This document shows positions 20,316-22,206 of a stretch of 22,206 bases of DNA, piece by piece (the stretch's first letter is position 1; every line of letters begins with the position of its first letter). This DNA is from CAZWZG01 sp964638245 (GTDB lineage: Bacteria > Pseudomonadota > Alphaproteobacteria > Rhodobacterales > Rhodobacteraceae): the NCBI GenBank assembly GCA_964638245.1, contig CAZWZG010000037.1, positions 1 to 22,206 of the forward strand, written 5' to 3'. The notes below the pieces were generated by a model. It saw nothing but the letters and a program-made list of their open reading frames with translations. It made no database searches and was not told where the DNA came from. Made by a program: the position numbers and the translations under genes.

Positions 20316-22206
20316 CTGGACAACTCGGCAGTGACCTGCGCGGCAAGCCACGCCCCCAGCGATGCGTGCCCGGCCGTATCGGGATGGGTGCCATCGGCCT
20401 TGCTATAAGCTTCGCCCTCGGTATCCAGAAGGTAAACACCATCGCGCCCGGCCACTGCAGCCTCAAGCTCGGCCTTGGCGGTTTGCCACAGGCTTGTTCC
20501 AACAGCCGGGGCCGCCGTGTTCCAGGGCAGTGTCACAAAGACAAGTGCGTCTGGGCAAAGCGTTCGCACGGTATCGAGCACGCCGTTTGCAGGTCCGGTC
20601 AGGTCACCCAGTCCCAGGTCAGAGTTGCCCGCAGACAAAAGAACGAGATCGACATCGCCCATGGCTTGCATCCGTGCGATGTCCATACCCGCACGCGCGC
20701 CAAGCGCGTAGCGGCTGCCGCTCGCATCCGCTACATATCCCGTTCCATCAAGGCCCGACGCCCAAAGGTCCCGAATGCCGATGGTATCGCCAAAGACGCG
20801 CGCCACGTTGTCGGCCTGATTGCCCGCGCCGGTCCCGCTGATGAAACTGTCGCCAAGAACAAGCGCGCGTGGCCCCGCAGTCACCGGTGACACGCTCGCG
20901 CCGGGGGGCACAGCGAACCCGATAAATGGGCGGTCGCCATAGCTTTCAATAGCCACTTCATGGGTACCCGGCCCAAGGTCCAGCACCAACCAGCGCCGTC
21001 CACCATTGACTGCGGGGGGTTCAGGCTCGTCCATATAGGCGCCGTTCACGATGAAACGGTAGCGGTCCAGGACTGTGCCGCCGGCATCCACACGAAACGC
21101 GACGCGGTCCGCATCCGTTGACAACGCAACGCGCCAATCAACGGCCTCGGTTCCATCGCCAAGGTTGCCGCCACCACTTGAGGAAACGGAAGCCACGGGA
21201 AATTTTCTCTGGTCCGGGTTCGAGGCGGTATTCACAAGAGTGCCACCACCAAGGAACGAAACGGGCAAGGCATCACCGAACGTCTCATATAGGTAGACGT
21301 CCGTCATATCCGTATCAGGTGCCGCAGGCGCACTGTTGGACCCCACACTGAGGCGCAGCGGAGCATTCAGCACGCCCGGGCCGCCAACGCGCGGATTGCT
21401 GCCCGGTTGAAGTGCGGCCAGAAGAGCCGCCTTTTGGTCCTCGAACGGATCGTCCGGTACGGGGGGCGGCGGAGGTGGCGGTGACTGGAAGTTACCGAGC
21501 CCAAAGGATGTCTCCAGCGCCGTTTCGACTTCGGAAGCCAGCCATTGGCCAAGATCGTCGTGCCCGGCGGTGTCAGGATGCGTCGCGTCCGACTTTGTGA
21601 AATCGGCAGCCTCTGTATCGATATACGCCACGCCCTCGCGCCCCGAAACGGCCGCTTGAAGCTCGCTCGAGGTTGCTTGCCAATCCGCACTCCCAGCGCT
21701 CGGCGCTGCGGTATTCCAAGGCCCAAGGACCAGGATCAGCGCCTTGGGCGCATTTGCACGCAGCGCGTCCAGAAGGTTGCCCGCCGCCGTTGTGACATCG
21801 CCTTGTCCGAAATCGTTGATGCCCGCAGCGACCAGGACCAGGTCCACGGGTCGAATAGTCTGCGCCCGCGCAAGGTCGGCGACCAACCGTTCCCCCAGCG
21901 TGTAGCGGGTGCCGCCAGCGGTGGCGATATAGCCCGTGCTGCCAAGCCCCGACGCCCAAAGATCCCGCATGCCCAGCGTATCGGCTAGCACGCGGACATA
22001 GCCATCGGCCTGATTGCCCGCGCCCGTGCCCGACGTAAAGCTGTCGCCAAAGACGATACCTCGCGGCCCGGTATTGACGGGTGAAACGAGTGCTCCTGGC
22101 ACAACTGAAAAGCCGATGAAGGGACGATCGCCGTAGCTTTCGATCGCCACCTCATGGGTACCCGGCCCAAGGTCCAGCACCAACCAGCGCCGTCCACCAT
22201 TGACTG
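20312..22206 (-). CDS. Multi-module SGNH/GDSL hydrolase, 3' part (runs off the right edge)
   Basis: At least 631 residues, open to the window edge; the apparent start at 22183 is only an internal TTG, since the frame continues upstream with VNGGRRW. Two SGNH esterase domains are visible. The first has block I GDSFTSGTGA (Ser codon 22042-22040), block III GINDFG and block V DATHPD. The second has GDSFISGTGA (Ser 20848-20846), GNSDLG and DGTHPD. Each is preceded by a beta-rich domain ending in DLGPGTHEVAIESYGDRPFIG, a layout like CE2 carbohydrate esterases, and a proline-rich linker (SPPPPPPPVPDDP) separates the modules. The module period is 1194 bp (398 codons). It probably removes acyl groups from a polysaccharide, perhaps that of the adjacent locus (inference). 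N-terminal signal not visible. Confidence 0.85.
   Translation of the reverse strand, partial: VNGGRRWLVLDLGPGTHEVAIESYGDRPFIGFSVVPGALVSPVNTGPRGIVFGDSFTSGTGAGNQADGYVRVLADTLGMRDLWASGLGSTGYIATAGGTRYTLGERLVADLARAQTIRPVDLVLVAAGINDFGQGDVTTAAGNLLDALRANAPKALILVLGPWNTAAPSAGSADWQATSSELQAAVSGREGVAYIDTEAADFTKSDATHPDTAGHDDLGQWLASEVETALETSFGLGNFQSPPPPPPPVPDDPFEDQKAALLAALQPGSNPRVGGPGVLNAPLRLSVGSNSAPAAPDTDMTDVYLYETFGDALPVSFLGGGTLVNTASNPDQRKFPVASVSSSGGGNLGDGTEAVDWRVALSTDADRVAFRVDAGGTVLDRYRFIVNGAYMDEPEPPAVNGGRRWLVLDLGPGTHEVAIESYGDRPFIGFAVPPGASVSPVTAGPRALVLGDSFISGTGAGNQADNVARVFGDTIGIRDLWASGLDGTGYVADASGSRYALGARAGMDIARMQAMGDVDLVLLSAGNSDLGLGDLTGPANGVLDTVRTLCPDALVFVTLPWNTAAPAVGTSLWQTAKAELEAAVAGRDGVYLLDTEGEAYSKADGTHPDTAGHASLGAWLAAQVTAELSS
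20958..21012. repeat. 55-bp perfect direct repeat, copy 1 (inside the SGNH gene)
   Basis: These 55 bases are identical to 22152-22206, exactly 1194 bp away, and the match may continue beyond the window. They encode the NGGRRWLVLDLGPGTHE strand region of the beta-rich domain. Neighbouring parts of the modules differ at many positions, including third codon positions, so this patch looks like recent local gene conversion or selection on an exchanged segment. Confidence 0.9.
22152..22206. repeat. 55-bp perfect direct repeat, copy 2 (ends at the window edge)
   Basis: This copy matches 20958-21012 base for base. It is truncated only by the end of the window, so its true length is unknown. Confidence 0.9.

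Noticed and set aside
1..22206. Insertion sequences, integrases, tRNA or rRNA genes
   Set aside because: No transposase or integrase motifs, terminal repeats, or RNA-gene-like folds were seen on either strand.

Overview
The window is GC-rich, densely packed alphaproteobacterial DNA, most likely from a Rhodobacterales (Roseobacter-group) bacterium. The basis is the codon style, the TupABC, RlmE and Ppx/GppA sequences, and the pairing of a methyl-THF:corrinoid methyltransferase with a MetF-like protein and a small 'virulence factor' family protein. Taxonomy is inferred from family resemblance only. An exactly 100-base run of N (17264-17363) shows that this is a draft scaffold.

Region 1 (1-1701, minus strand) is a one-carbon operon: a small PF13769-like protein, a methylenetetrahydrofolate reductase-like protein, and the start of a methyltetrahydrofolate:corrinoid methyltransferase that runs off the left edge. 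Region 2 (1852-3694, plus) is a two-gene housekeeping unit, a Ppx/GppA phosphatase followed directly by RlmE. Region 3 (3695-3988) separates convergent genes and holds a long inverted repeat and an 11-bp tandem repeat. Region 4 (3989-6225, minus) is a tungstate ABC importer, tupB-tupC-tupA, with overlapping genes. Region 5 (6226-6855) has no convincing gene but contains a strong intrinsic terminator, a short palindrome and direct repeats.

Region 6 (6856-20315) is an exopolysaccharide locus. It holds a GDP-mannose precursor enzyme (manC/xanB type); an overlapping trio of a membrane-anchored helical protein, an O-antigen ligase/polymerase-fold protein and a Wzc-type co-polymerase/tyrosine kinase; a small exported protein; and an ExoY-type initiating sugar-phosphate transferase. 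Divergent from the last is a run of a polytopic polymerase candidate, a Wzx-type flippase, three glycosyltransferases (the first broken by the gap) and a WcaF-like acyltransferase. Together these make a near-complete Wzx/Wzy-type pathway: precursor, priming, elongation, acylation, flipping, polymerisation and length control. No Wza-type outer-membrane exporter is present here.

Region 7 (20312-22206, minus) is the 3' part of a large protein built from repeated modules of a beta-rich domain plus an SGNH esterase domain, 398 residues apart, with a 55-bp perfect DNA repeat between copies. It may act on acyl groups of the polysaccharide made next door (inference).

The most interesting signals are TTAA-type motifs resembling CtrA binding sites, concentrated in the promoter regions of the polysaccharide genes (including one exact TTAA-N7-TTAA with a near-match 21 bp upstream), the tandem SGNH protein with an altered block III in one module, and the long inverted repeat after rlmE.
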